The notes under the pieces were generated by a model that had not been told where the DNA came from, ran no database searches, and saw only the letters and a program-made list of their open reading frames with translations. A program made the position numbers and the translations under genes. Shown here piece by piece: positions 42,303 through 51,536 of a stretch of 64,000 nucleotides of DNA. The stretch's first letter is position 1. Each line of letters starts with the position of its first letter. Source of the DNA: Acidimicrobiales bacterium (GTDB taxonomy: Bacteria; Actinomycetota; Acidimicrobiia; Acidimicrobiales; Palsa-688); contig DASUWA010000032.1 in NCBI GenBank assembly GCA_036378675.1, positions 1-64,000 on the forward strand, read 5' to 3'.

Positions 42303-45300
42303 CTAGAGAGCGGCGCACTGCCCCGACTTGCTCGACGCGGTATTCGGTTGGTTCGCGTTGGTAACACCGGGCTGGTTCTTGTCGCACGACAGGGAGCCGG
42401 CGATCGAATCGCCCGCGACCTCTGGTTCGGCTGGGAGACCACTGTTCGATGAGGTCGGCCCCGTATTGTTGCTCACGGTCAGAGATCCGTTCACCGAGGT
42501 GTTGGCGATCTCCACGCCGTCGGTGTTCTTGCTGAGAGTCGTAGTGCCTCCGACAGAACTCGGCGCGCACCCCGTTCCCATTCCTCCTCCGATGAATACG
42601 AACCCGGTGCTGCCGTTGACGGACAAGGAACTACCGAGAGTGGCGTTGCAGAGTATGAAAACAACTGCGCCATTCGAGCTGACTGCTCCAGAGATTGATC
42701 CGCCGTACACCTCGAGGCCGCCGCCAGAGTTGACCGTGACTGACGAAGTGACGTGCCCGGTTATAAGCACTAATTGACCGCTGTTGATCGTCAGGCTGCC
42801 GGAGCGCGTGCCACTAATCACTTGCGTGAATGCGGTTACGTTTACAGATGCTGCAGACGATGTCGAGGCCAGGTAGTCCGGGTCTGTGGCGTTGTAGGTG
42901 CCACCCGGTAGCGGCGTTGTGCTCGACCCGAAGTATGCCGTCAGGCTGTAACCGCCTGCGCCGGTACCTGGGACAAAGTTGATGATGCCTGCCTGAGCGA
43001 CACCCTTGCTGTTGGTGATCCCTACGGAGGCACCGATCGGCGTCCCGGACTGTGAAATGACGAAGTACACCGCCTTCTGTGCGAGGGGAGTGCCTCCTGA
43101 GGTCAGCGTGGCTTTGGCGCCACTATTGACACCAAAGGAAATCTGGCCGGTCGGCGGTGAGAGCGTGAGGCTTGTAGCTGCTTTGCTGATCTGGAAGCTC
43201 TCATGAGCCGCTGCCGGCTGGTCGCTGGCGTCCCCGGCGAAGCTTGCTGTAAGCGTATAGGTCCCGGGAGGCTCAATTAGCGGGATCGTGGCGGTAGCCA
43301 CGCCGCTCGAATTGGTGGGTGCCGTCACTGAAGACGGGCCGAGGTCGAAGGTTATCGGGGCGTTGGTCAGGCCCGGCGAGAGAGTCGCTGACACGGTGGC
43401 CGAACTCAGGAAGGTGCCGCTTGTGCCTCCGCTCAACGCCAGCGTGTGGGGCGTTAGGTTCTGTACGACCGCTCCTACAGTGACGCCCGGAGTGAAGTAG
43501 TAGCCGTTGTTGTTGTCCATGCTGACCTCGCCCACGCCGTTCACCGCTTGCACCATGAACACGATGCCGCTCGGGTTGGGGAAGGACATCTGCGCGGTCC
43601 ACAACGTCGAGTCTGATGCGTTCTGGGTTAGGTCGAGCGATTGCCACTTGCCGTGGTTCGGATCTCCCGGAAGACCCGTATACGTCACCCAGACATCCTG
43701 GATGCCGGCTGACAGATCACCGGTCACGTTGGCCGAGAAGGTGACAGTATTGCCACTAATCGAACCGGTCACATTGCTGACCGTGGGTGGCGCGGCAAGC
43801 GCGGGGGTGTTAGCTCCGTACTTCTGAGTGTTGTTGCTGTAGAAGAGGCGAAGGCCTTCATCGCTGAAGGTACGCATCGTGTCCGTTGAGGCGCCATTTG
43901 AGTCCGACATGTACTGGACGGGCGTCAGGGCCAGCTCGGTGTCGCCGCCATTCAGGAGGGTCCCGAAGTAGTTCGGGTTCCATGTGGTCTGCGGGAAGAA
44001 CACGGGGGATCCGAAGGGGACCACCTGCGGGTTTCCGGTTTCGGTCGCGGGATCCCCTGTCAACGGATTGGTGCCGGTCGTATCCGTGTAATTGCCGCTG
44101 ACGAAGCCCACGCCCCTCAGGGTCTCGTTAGTGACGTTGACGTTGTAGGTCTGGACGGGGAGCACGGGTCCGCCAGGCGCCGCGGTCACACCTTGGGCAC
44201 CCGAGTCGTAGGTAAACGAAGTGTTGCTGCCCGGCGGCGTAACTGTGGTCGGACTAAGGCTGAAGCCAGAGAAGTCGATATTGGCCTGTTGCAGGCCCAA
44301 CAGGTTGGCGGGATTCGGGGGATTCGGGGGATTCGGGTCAACGGGGGAAGCGGTCGCGACGCTCGCAGAGCCTCCGGGAGCCGGTGCCTGATGCGGTTCC
44401 TGCACGCCGATCATCGGCAGCCCGTACAGGGTGGTCTCTAGGAGCGCCTTCTCCTCGATACCGCCGAGGTGGACCACGCCGGCCAGGTATTTCTGCTTCG
44501 CGGCAAGCATGGCCAAGCCCACAGGAACCGGACCTGGCCCGCTGGACGGCTGGTAGCCCAGCTGCTGCGCGATGTCCACGTACAGCTGGTCGCTGTAGGC
44601 CACGTAGTTCGTGTCGCCGTACTGGTAGCCCGAGCCGGCGATCAGGGTTGAACCCGCTTGGGCGAACGTCTGTGGCCAGGCCAGGGGGTCGGTAACGCCG
44701 GGGATGGCGTCAGCGGGGTCGATGTTGTATCCCGCGTGGCAGCCCGCGCCGAGGACAAGGGAGTTGCGAAGCGTCGTGCCGACGAGAGTTGCGAACTGGT
44801 TCGTGGTCATCGTCGTGGCTTGATCGGCCGCGAGGAGGTTGTTGGCGCTGAAGTGCGCCGCCAAGAACGCGAGATCATGGTGGCTGCCGAACAGAGCGCT
44901 TTGCAGGTTTGACGCCGTCCAACCGTTGTTGATGAGGGTCGAGTTGTTCGTCCCGCCGATACCCGACTGAAATGCGCTCGCAACCTGTGTGGCAGGCGGG
45001 CCCATGAAGTCGTAGCCGACCGACAGTGACGAGGTAGGGGAAATCGTCCTTGCGCCCCCGAGGTAGTTGTTAACCGTGGCAAGGATGTCGGCCGGGGTCT
45101 GGACCAAGCGGCCCACCGCCGCCGTCGACAAAGGCACGGTTACCCCTTGGATGGTCAGCTGGTTGGCAGCCCCATACTGGTCGTCGCTGACGTAGTAGTT
45201 GTTGACCAGCGCAGCTTCTGGCGATGACGTCGACAACAGCGGAGGCTGGTAGTTGGATTCGCCCGCAAGCCCGGCGTTGTCCGGATAGCGGAAGAACGGG

Positions 45301-47201
45301 ATGACGTCGTCGTCACCGACGATGACAACGTTCTTGAGGTTGGTGGGGGTCACTCGGTACGAGTTGATGATGTTCTGTATCGCGGCCGCTTCGAGATCGG
45401 GCGCATAAGGGCAGCCTGGATTCGCTGCTGCCTGGGCCTGAAGGTCGTTGACCATCTGACTCTTGCCGACGTCGACCACGACACCGCCCGTCGCCAGCGC
45501 CAGTTGCTGCAACGGCGTGTACAAGGGGTTCCCCCCGGTGTACGTCTGACCAACGTTGGGCATGAGAGTTGAATCAGCGATTATGACTGTCGAGTAGCTC
45601 GGCCCGCCGGCGCCGCTAATGGTTGGATCGCCAGAGAAGCTGCTCAAGCCGCCGCCACACGGCCCACCCAAGTTCGTCACGGTAAGTGTGTAGGGCGAGA
45701 AGGGCACGAAGGCGCCATTGTTTCCGGTAATTCGGACGTAGAAGTTGCCTGTGTTGTTCCAGGTATTGACGGTGACGGACTTATCCACGGCTCCCGGTGC
45801 TGTCGACACGGCCAACAGGCTGTCGAGCTGCGCGCTTGAGTAAGCGGCCGAGAAGGCCGACGGGCTGAACGCCGACGGGCTGAAAGCGCTGGGTGAGAAT
45901 GCGCTCGGGCTGAATGCCGAAGGTGAGAAGGCAGACGGCGAGAAGGCGCTCGGGCTGAACGCGGACGGGCTGAACGCCGAGGGGCTGAACGCCGAAGGGG
46001 AGAAAGCCGACGGCGACGCGGCGCTGCCGGGCGCTTCCGCTCCTAAAGCGGCGAGGTTAGGCGTCGAATTGTTGAGCGCATTGAAGGCCTGGCTGATATC
46101 CGAGAAGACAGCGATGTTGTAATCGCCAGCAACATTGCTGAGTGAGACCTGAAGTTGCTCTCCGGGGGTGACTGAGAAGTCGTACCAGAGGGCTTCCCCC
46201 TGGAAGTTGAGGGACTGGCTTGCGCCGACCTGGCCCGGAGTGCCGAGGTACTTGGCGGTCAACCACGAAGTGTTGGAATCCTGGGCCGCGGCTGGTGTGA
46301 GCGACACGCCATCGACGAAGTCACCCAAGCTGTTGTCCGGGAAACCCAGGCTGGGGTTTTCCGTGCTGTCGAACTCGATGGCCGCTGTTGTCGCAGTCGC
46401 AGTAACCGCATACTGCGCAACCGTCCAACCTGTACCGCCTTGAAGTCCGCTTCCCGGCTGAGCGCTGCCCACCAAATACGATCCGTTCCACTGCACTGCC
46501 ATCGTGTTGTCAGCCGGACTGGTGTTCGGGCGGGCTTGATATGCGAACTTGAAAATGTACTGCGTCCCGGGAACGGTGGCGACCGTCTGGGTGATGCCGC
46601 TCACGCAGTTGGAGTTGAGCTCCGCGTACTGGTTGCCGTCGAATGGGGTCACACCAACGGTTGCCTGCGTTTGAAGCTCTATCCCGCATCCGTTGGTCGC
46701 TGCCCAGTCCGGGATTCCCGTCGAGAAGTTCGACCAGTTCCCGTTGAAGGTTTCTCCAGGGAAACCATGGCCGATCACTGGCTGCTCGAACGATCCGTTC
46801 GTCGCCACCTGGTTGCTGGTCACGTTCACGTTCACGGGGGGAGCAGACGCAGGGCCCGTTTGCCCCGAGACGGTCTGCTCAGCGGTGAGCGAGTGGTTCC
46901 CCTGCAACAGATTCAGGACGGTGGACCAATTGCCGGTCTCAGAGTCGGCAGTAGCTGTGCCGACCAGGACTCCACCGTCGAGAACGCCGACGGATGCTCC
47001 GGTGGACGCGGTTCCACTCACGGGGACCGTAGGTGTCGCGCTGGAAGCGGGGGCGGTGATGGTCGGTGCCGGCACGCCGCCGTCCGCGAAAGCGGCGGAA
47101 GTTGGTTGCACCAGAAGACTCGTACCGACGATGGTCGATGCAGCCGCGAAAGCTGCCAAGTAGGCAGGGATTCCCCGGCGATAGGTACGAACCGACCTCA
47201 T
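42303..47201 (-). CDS. Giant secreted protein with gingipain-like (peptidase C25) domain and SPSAF repeats
   Basis: A 1632-residue exported protein. It begins with a signal peptide (RGIPAYLAAFAAAS to SAAFADG). Next come a bacterial Ig-like domain, a DUF642-like domain (ATNGSFEQPVIGHGFPG) and a pre-peptidase C-terminal-like domain. Eleven SPSAF repeats lie at residues 394-450. The caspase-fold peptidase follows: His783 in FLAAHFSANN and Cys821 in LGAGCHAGYN form the C25 dyad, with VVIVGDDDVIPFFRYPD upstream. Then come Ig-like domains and a C-terminal region rich in SLTINSGQLVLITG-type beta-helix strands. No sorting signal or membrane anchor is seen. Catalytic activity is inferred. Confidence 0.8.
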   Translation of the reverse strand: MRSVRTYRRGIPAYLAAFAAASTIVGTSLLVQPTSAAFADGGVPAPTITAPASSATPTVPVSGTASTGASVGVLDGGVLVGTATADSETGNWSTVLNLLQGNHSLTAEQTVSGQTGPASAPPVNVNVTSNQVATNGSFEQPVIGHGFPGETFNGNWSNFSTGIPDWAATNGCGIELQTQATVGVTPFDGNQYAELNSNCVSGITQTVATVPGTQYIFKFAYQARPNTSPADNTMAVQWNGSYLVGSAQPGSGLQGGTGWTVAQYAVTATATTAAIEFDSTENPSLGFPDNSLGDFVDGVSLTPAAAQDSNTSWLTAKYLGTPGQVGASQSLNFQGEALWYDFSVTPGEQLQVSLSNVAGDYNIAVFSDISQAFNALNNSTPNLAALGAEAPGSAASPSAFSPSAFSPSAFSPSAFSPSAFSPSAFSPSAFSPSAFSPSAFSPSAFSPSAFSAAYSSAQLDSLLAVSTAPGAVDKSVTVNTWNNTGNFYVRITGNNGAFVPFSPYTLTVTNLGGPCGGGLSSFSGDPTISGAGGPSYSTVIIADSTLMPNVGQTYTGGNPLYTPLQQLALATGGVVVDVGKSQMVNDLQAQAAANPGCPYAPDLEAAAIQNIINSYRVTPTNLKNVVIVGDDDVIPFFRYPDNAGLAGESNYQPPLLSTSSPEAALVNNYYVSDDQYGAANQLTIQGVTVPLSTAAVGRLVQTPADILATVNNYLGGARTISPTSSLSVGYDFMGPPATQVASAFQSGIGGTNNSTLINNGWTASNLQSALFGSHHDLAFLAAHFSANNLLAADQATTMTTNQFATLVGTTLRNSLVLGAGCHAGYNIDPADAIPGVTDPLAWPQTFAQAGSTLIAGSGYQYGDTNYVAYSDQLYVDIAQQLGYQPSSGPGPVPVGLAMLAAKQKYLAGVVHLGGIEEKALLETTLYGLPMIGVQEPHQAPAPGGSASVATASPVDPNPPNPPNPANLLGLQQANIDFSGFSLSPTTVTPPGSNTSFTYDSGAQGVTAAPGGPVLPVQTYNVNVTNETLRGVGFVSGNYTDTTGTNPLTGDPATETGNPQVVPFGSPVFFPQTTWNPNYFGTLLNGGDTELALTPVQYMSDSNGASTDTMRTFSDEGLRLFYSNNTQKYGANTPALAAPPTVSNVTGSISGNTVTFSANVTGDLSAGIQDVWVTYTGLPGDPNHGKWQSLDLTQNASDSTLWTAQMSFPNPSGIVFMVQAVNGVGEVSMDNNNGYYFTPGVTVGAVVQNLTPHTLALSGGTSGTFLSSATVSATLSPGLTNAPITFDLGPSSVTAPTNSSGVATATIPLIEPPGTYTLTASFAGDASDQPAAAHESFQISKAATSLTLSPPTGQISFGVNSGAKATLTSGGTPLAQKAVYFVISQSGTPIGASVGITNSKGVAQAGIINFVPGTGAGGYSLTAYFGSSTTPLPGGTYNATDPDYLASTSSAASVNVTAFTQVISGTRSGSLTINSGQLVLITGHVTSSVTVNSGGGLEVYGGSISGAVSSNGAVVFILCNATLGSSLSVNGSTGFVFIGGGMGTGCAPSSVGGTTTLSKNTDGVEIANTSVNGSLTVSNNTGPTSSNSGLPAEPEVAGDSIAGSLSCDKNQPGVTNANQPNTASSKSGQCAAL
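45855..46019 (-). repeat. Eleven 15-bp tandem repeats coding SPSAF pentapeptides
   Basis: Eleven units of 15 bp, each a variant of CTGAACGCCGACGGG or GAGAAGGCNGACGGC on the plus strand, encode SPSAF in the giant protein. Synonymous changes vary freely while the peptide stays constant, so the repeat is under protein-level selection. The block sits within the pre-peptidase-like domain. Confidence 0.9.
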
Positions 47202-47326
47202 TTGCGACCCCCATACGGTGGGGGACGAGCCTCTCTCGCCCCTTCAAAATCGTCAGTGCGGGGGGACGGTAGTTCAGACACAGGTGGCGCCTGGGGCGAA
47301 ATGGCCGTTTGTCTTAGGCGTCCTAT
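47202..47326 (-). promoter_or_regulatory. Leader of the giant protein gene with two competing hairpins
   Basis: On the mRNA, GGGGCGAG pairs with CTCG-T-CCCC (47221-47242 on plus). The same CCCC can instead pair with the downstream GGGGG (47208-47212) that serves as the ribosome site, six bases before the ATG. The two folds exclude each other. No clear promoter hexamers were found in the rest of this 125-bp gap. Confidence 0.45.
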
Positions 47327-50300
47327 CTACTGGTTGGACGTACAGAGGCATATAGCCAGGTCACGAGCAGCGTCCTCGTCGAGGTCCCGTCCCGCCGCAT
47401 CCTGCTTGACGGCGTCTTCGCCCAGTCGCTGCCGGACCTTGGAAAACTGAGCCTCTATCTCCGCCTCCTGTGCCGCTACCCGGGGCGATCCGATCGATTC
47501 GCGCAGCGCCGACGCCGCACCAAGGAGCTGGAGAGCCGAGAGGGGATCCGATTCCGCGGCCATCATTGCTATGTCCTCAAACAAGAGGCACTGTGCCCAC
47601 TTGTCTCCGGCGATGCTGTAGGTGCTCAGCGCATCTGCATAGTGGCGGCCTGCCGCTGATTTATCCTCAAGCTCACGTGAAGCGTTACCCAGGTTGTGCC
47701 GCGCGATCGCCATCATCCATGTATCACCGACCTCCATCTCGATTCGGAGCGCTTCCTCGAGGTGATCTCTCGCCGAGGGGTAATCGTGGCGGAGGAAGGC
47801 GATCATCCCGAGGTTGTTTCGTGATACGCCGATTCCCCATCTGTCGCCGATCCGGGTTCGGAGCGCCAGCGCCTGTTCGTTGAGGGACTGCGCTTGGTCG
47901 TAATCCTCCTCGTACTCCGCAACGATGGCGAGATTGCTGAGAACGGATGCCTCGGCCTTGTGGTCGCCCAAGGAGACGCGGATGCTCAGGCTCTTCCCGT
48001 ACTGGTGGCGGGCCTCCGGGTAATCGCCGGTCTGGGCTGCGATGGTGCCGCGGAGGTGGGCAACCCGTCCGAGCCCGGCAGTGTCACCTAGCGAATCGAA
48101 GCTTTGGCCGGCGATGTCGAGTTCGTCCACCGCGAGGTCGAAGCGCCCTTGCTTTCGGATTGGGTCGGCCCTGGCGGTCCGGGCCTGCGCTGCAGCACGG
48201 TCGTCGGCGAGCGTGTCTGCTAGCTGAAGGGCTTCGGTAAAGGCTGCTTCTGCCTCGGCCCACTCTCCTTTGAGCTCGAGCACTGCGCCGAGCTTCATCA
48301 GCACCGCAATTCGATCGACATCGGTCAGCAGCGGCGCGACTCGACGGAAGTAGTCGACCGCTGCCTCGTTCGCATACTGAGCTTGAGCTGCGTCGCCGGC
48401 CCTGACCAGATACTCCCGCTTCTTGTCATCGTCGCTGCTGAACCAGAAGTGGTGTGCGAGAAGGTCGAGCGCTTCCGGGCTGGTGTTTTCGAGCCAGCTC
48501 CCGACCCGACCGTGAAGGACGGCTCGTTGAGCAAAGGGGAGACTGTCGTAGGCAACCTCACGGGTCACTGCGTGTTTGAACGCGTAAGCCGACTGTGCGG
48601 GGTCCTCTGGCTGCACCAAGTCCTCGGTGCACAGATTGCGCAGGTAGCCGTCGACCTTCCTTTTTCGGCCTAACTCCGGGTACGCGCCAATAAGAGTCCC
48701 CACAGCGAACTGGCGCCCGACCACGCTGGCGACCTTCAAGGTTCGTCGCGGAGACTCCGCCAGCATGTCGATGCGCGACAACACCAGGCTCGCGAGACTG
48801 TCGGGCAGCTCGACCGACGCAGCCGACGTCCTGTCGCTGATGTCGACGTCGTGCGCGCGCAGGTAGTTGACCAGCTCTTCGAGATAGAAGGGATTGCCGT
48901 CGGCCAAATCGGACAAGCGATCGAGCAGGGACTCTGGTGGAGTGATCTCGCCGAAGAGTTCGCTCAGCCGCGAAGCGAGCAACTGTCGACTGCTCGCGTG
49001 ATCGAGCCGGGTGAGATCGAGAACGGTGGAATTTCGGAGGCTCTCTGCGGTGAACGAACCCGGGCGGTAGGTGAGTAGTACCAGCACAGGAATCGCTTGC
49101 ACGACTCGACTGAGAGCTTCGAGGAGATCCAAAGAGAGCGCGTCAACCCAATGACAGTCCTCCAAGACCAGCAGGAGCGGCTCCTGCGCAGCCCGGAGGG
49201 TCAAATACCTGAGCAGGAGCGACTCCAACGACTCCTTGCGCAACTTGGCCTCGAAGGTCCGGGTCAGGTCGTTGTCGTCGATTGTCATCCCGAGCAAGGG
49301 CCCCAACAACGGCAGGCGAGGAAGCAGACCGGGGTCGATTGCGGCGATGGCCCGGGTTGCGGCGGCCAGCGGATCGCCATCTGCGCTTACCTCCAGGAGG
49401 CCGGTCCATACGTCCCGCCAAACGAGGTAGCTGGCAGATCCGACCGACGACGCTGCCCCAAGGAAGACTCTCAGGGCACCGTCTTCGAGCACTTTGACTG
49501 CTTCAGAGACGAGACGCGATTTTCCCATCCCGGCATCGGCCACGACGCCAACGACCCGGCCCTTTCCGAGACGAGCCTGTTCGGCCACATCGAGGAGGGT
49601 GTTCAGCTCGGAGGCGCGACCAATTAGCTCATGTGATGGACGCCGATTTCTGGCAAGAGACGACCGGCTTCTTTCTGCGAGCCTTCTCACCCGGACCGGA
49701 GCCGCTTTACCCTTAACCGTGAGATCCGGAAGCTGCTCGAACACGAAGCTGCCGCCCGCCTCATCGACGATCCCGGCGGTGACGTAGGCCTGCCCGATCG
49801 GTGCGTTGGACATCAGGCGAGCGGCAAGGTTCACCGCGTCGCCGACGCAGGTGAACGCCCGCCGGTGGTGATGGCCGCACGTGCCGCTTCGCAGGCGACC
49901 CTGCGAGATCCCGACCTGAATGTCGGTCGCCGACGTGACCCCCTCGAGAGCCAGCAGGTCCAGAGCTGCAGCGCAAGCTCGTCCCGCGTCGTCTTCGTGG
50001 GCTACAGGAGTTCCGAAGACCGCGTGCAGGTATGCCCCTTTGTCACCGATGATCAGTTGAAGCACGCTCCCGCCGTAACCGTGTACCACGCGCTGTGCGC
50101 TTCGAATGAACTCGTCGAGCAGTTGCTGAGCGTCGGGATCGTTGTCGTAGTCGATGCCGCCGAAGTGGACGAACATCGGTACCGAAGGCCTAAGTTCGGC
50201 GAGGAAGTCACCGTGCCCGGCCGCAACCCGGTCGTAAACCGGCGGAAGGAGCCACTCTCGAATGATGGAGGTGGACAGCTCCGGGTACGGGGGAGGGGGC

Positions 50301-50950
50301 GCAAGACCAGGAGGGGGGCCCTTCAGCGACATGACGACACCGACGCGCTCGAACGCCTCGCCTCGTATTAGGGCGAGGTCAAGCTGTCCGGCCAAGCGGT
50401 CAAGCGTGGCCGAGTCGACGACCACCTCGCCTGTCTCCGAGTGATGTTCGGCGTTGGCCAAGCGGTCCATAAGCGATCCCGCCAGCACGTCGATCCTCTG
50501 GATCTCGGGATCTCCGGCGACGAACCGCCGGGCGTTTCCGGTCGCTATGGCCACCTTCATTCCCAGCTGGACGGTTCTGCCTCCGGGTGTCGTGATGGTT
50601 TCCACGCGGGTCATGGCTTCCTGCATCGCCAAGCCGCATGCCACCCCCAACGAGCCGTCGTCCCCGTCGAGCCAGCATGTGACCGCGTCGCCTGCGAAGT
50701 AGATCACACTTCCGCCGAAACGGTGAAGCTCGCCGAGCACCGCGTCGAAAACGCGATTGATCGCGATCGTGATCTCCTCCGCACCTCGACGTGGTCCGAA
50801 TTCGTCGACAAAGGCCTCGGTGAGCGGTGTGTACCCGGAAATGTCCGCGAACAAAGCCGATCCGCTGACTCTGTCCGGCATGACGCGGCGGTCTGCGAGG
50901 GCTCTCCTGCGATCCCCGGCTATGTAGGCGTCGATGTTGTCTGCATCCAT
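47327..50950 (-). CDS. Tandem class III cyclase - AAA/STAND ATPase - TPR signalling protein
   Basis: A protein of about 1207 aa. The first cyclase domain has SGSALFADISGYTPL and VIYFAGDAVTCW, the two metal aspartates. The second (MFVHFGGIDYDND, LIIGDKGAYLHAVFG, CVGDAVNLAARLM) lacks the first aspartate in the usual place but keeps the NxxxR pair, so the two may form one active site. A P-loop ATPase follows (VVADAGMGKSRLV, LLVLEDCHWVDALSLDLLE). TPR-like repeats fill the last third (ARHQYGKSLSIRVSLGDHK and similar). ATG 50950 begins just before the first domain; an upstream start at 51133 would overlap the Lrp gene. It lies upstream of the giant protein, same strand. Confidence 0.85.
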   Translation of the reverse strand: MDADNIDAYIAGDRRRALADRRVMPDRVSGSALFADISGYTPLTEAFVDEFGPRRGAEEITIAINRVFDAVLGELHRFGGSVIYFAGDAVTCWLDGDDGSLGVACGLAMQEAMTRVETITTPGGRTVQLGMKVAIATGNARRFVAGDPEIQRIDVLAGSLMDRLANAEHHSETGEVVVDSATLDRLAGQLDLALIRGEAFERVGVVMSLKGPPPGLAPPPPYPELSTSIIREWLLPPVYDRVAAGHGDFLAELRPSVPMFVHFGGIDYDNDPDAQQLLDEFIRSAQRVVHGYGGSVLQLIIGDKGAYLHAVFGTPVAHEDDAGRACAAALDLLALEGVTSATDIQVGISQGRLRSGTCGHHHRRAFTCVGDAVNLAARLMSNAPIGQAYVTAGIVDEAGGSFVFEQLPDLTVKGKAAPVRVRRLAERSRSSLARNRRPSHELIGRASELNTLLDVAEQARLGKGRVVGVVADAGMGKSRLVSEAVKVLEDGALRVFLGAASSVGSASYLVWRDVWTGLLEVSADGDPLAAATRAIAAIDPGLLPRLPLLGPLLGMTIDDNDLTRTFEAKLRKESLESLLLRYLTLRAAQEPLLLVLEDCHWVDALSLDLLEALSRVVQAIPVLVLLTYRPGSFTAESLRNSTVLDLTRLDHASSRQLLASRLSELFGEITPPESLLDRLSDLADGNPFYLEELVNYLRAHDVDISDRTSAASVELPDSLASLVLSRIDMLAESPRRTLKVASVVGRQFAVGTLIGAYPELGRKRKVDGYLRNLCTEDLVQPEDPAQSAYAFKHAVTREVAYDSLPFAQRAVLHGRVGSWLENTSPEALDLLAHHFWFSSDDDKKREYLVRAGDAAQAQYANEAAVDYFRRVAPLLTDVDRIAVLMKLGAVLELKGEWAEAEAAFTEALQLADTLADDRAAAQARTARADPIRKQGRFDLAVDELDIAGQSFDSLGDTAGLGRVAHLRGTIAAQTGDYPEARHQYGKSLSIRVSLGDHKAEASVLSNLAIVAEYEEDYDQAQSLNEQALALRTRIGDRWGIGVSRNNLGMIAFLRHDYPSARDHLEEALRIEMEVGDTWMMAIARHNLGNASRELEDKSAAGRHYADALSTYSIAGDKWAQCLLFEDIAMMAAESDPLSALQLLGAASALRESIGSPRVAAQEAEIEAQFSKVRQRLGEDAVKQDAAGRDLDEDAARDLAICLCTSNQ

Positions 50951-51111
50951 ATCGTCAGCGTTCGAGCCCGGCCGGCCGGCCGGCTGGAGCGTCGCTGAGC
51001 TCGTTGAAACATGGTTCCCCCGCGCCACCGCAGGACAGTACATCGAGCGATCCCGTTGATACCGGCTGTTTGACCTTTTAGCCCGAACGCTTCGGTACGG
51101 TCCCGGGGGTC

Positions 51112-51390
51112 CTAGTCCGATCCCAGATCCCACATGGCTTCGAGATCGTGGCGGCTGTAGGCCTGGAAGGCGATCAGAGTGCGGGTGTCGACCACACCCT
51201 TGAGCTGAGATATCCCTCTTGTGACGACATCGGCGAGTTCGTCGTGGCGCCGCACCCGGACGACCGCGACGATGTCCGCGTGCCCGGCCACCGAGTACAC
51301 CTCAGCCACTCCGGGGAGTTCGGCTAGCTCGACGGCCAGATCGGCGACCCGTGCGGGCTCCCCGTCAATGAGCACGAAGGCGTGAACCAT
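51112..51390 (-). CDS. Stand-alone Lrp/AsnC ligand-binding (RAM) domain protein
   Basis: A 92-residue protein made only of the alpha/beta RAM effector domain of Lrp regulators: FVLIDGEPARVADLAVELA, EVYSVAGHADIVAVVRV and ISQLKGVVDTRTLIAFQ. It has no helix-turn-helix. Such short forms form ring-like oligomers and may sense amino acids or modulate full-length Lrp proteins. It is divergent from the NYN gene; three 21-bp repeats lie just upstream of its ATG. It is followed by the cyclase-ATPase gene on the same strand, about 160 bp away. Confidence 0.85.
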   Translation of the reverse strand: MVHAFVLIDGEPARVADLAVELAELPGVAEVYSVAGHADIVAVVRVRRHDELADVVTRGISQLKGVVDTRTLIAFQAYSRHDLEAMWDLGSD

Positions 51391-51410
51391 GGCCGTCGAG
51401 GCTATCTCTT

Positions 51411-51473
51411 GGTCGAAAGGTGCAGGCCCTTGGTCGGAAGGTGCAGGCCCTTGGTCGGAAGGTGCAGGCCCTT
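51411..51473. repeat. Three 21-bp tandem repeats between the Lrp-domain and NYN genes
   Basis: Three units (51411-51431, 51432-51452, 51453-51473) begin GGTCGGAAGGTGCAG, or GGTCGAAAGG in the first, and end GGCCCTT. They lie 20 bp upstream of the Lrp-domain start on one side and 64 bp upstream of the NYN start on the other, so they occupy a shared promoter region. No spacers are seen. Confidence 0.85.
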
Positions 51474-51536
51474 CGTTCGAACTGCGCCGGCCTTGTCCTG
51501 CGCCGGAAACTGGCTCGCGCCGATACGATCCCCCGG

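Noticed and set aside
42303-47201. Caspase-like anti-phage effector
   Set aside because: The protein has a clear signal peptide and many extracellular-type domains, and no toxin or sensor partner genes are adjacent, so an intracellular defence role is unlikely.
50951-51133. 61-residue N-terminal extension of the tandem cyclase
   Set aside because: It is Arg/Ser rich with no conserved features and its start would overlap the Lrp-domain gene. The ATG at 50950 lies close to the first cyclase motif.
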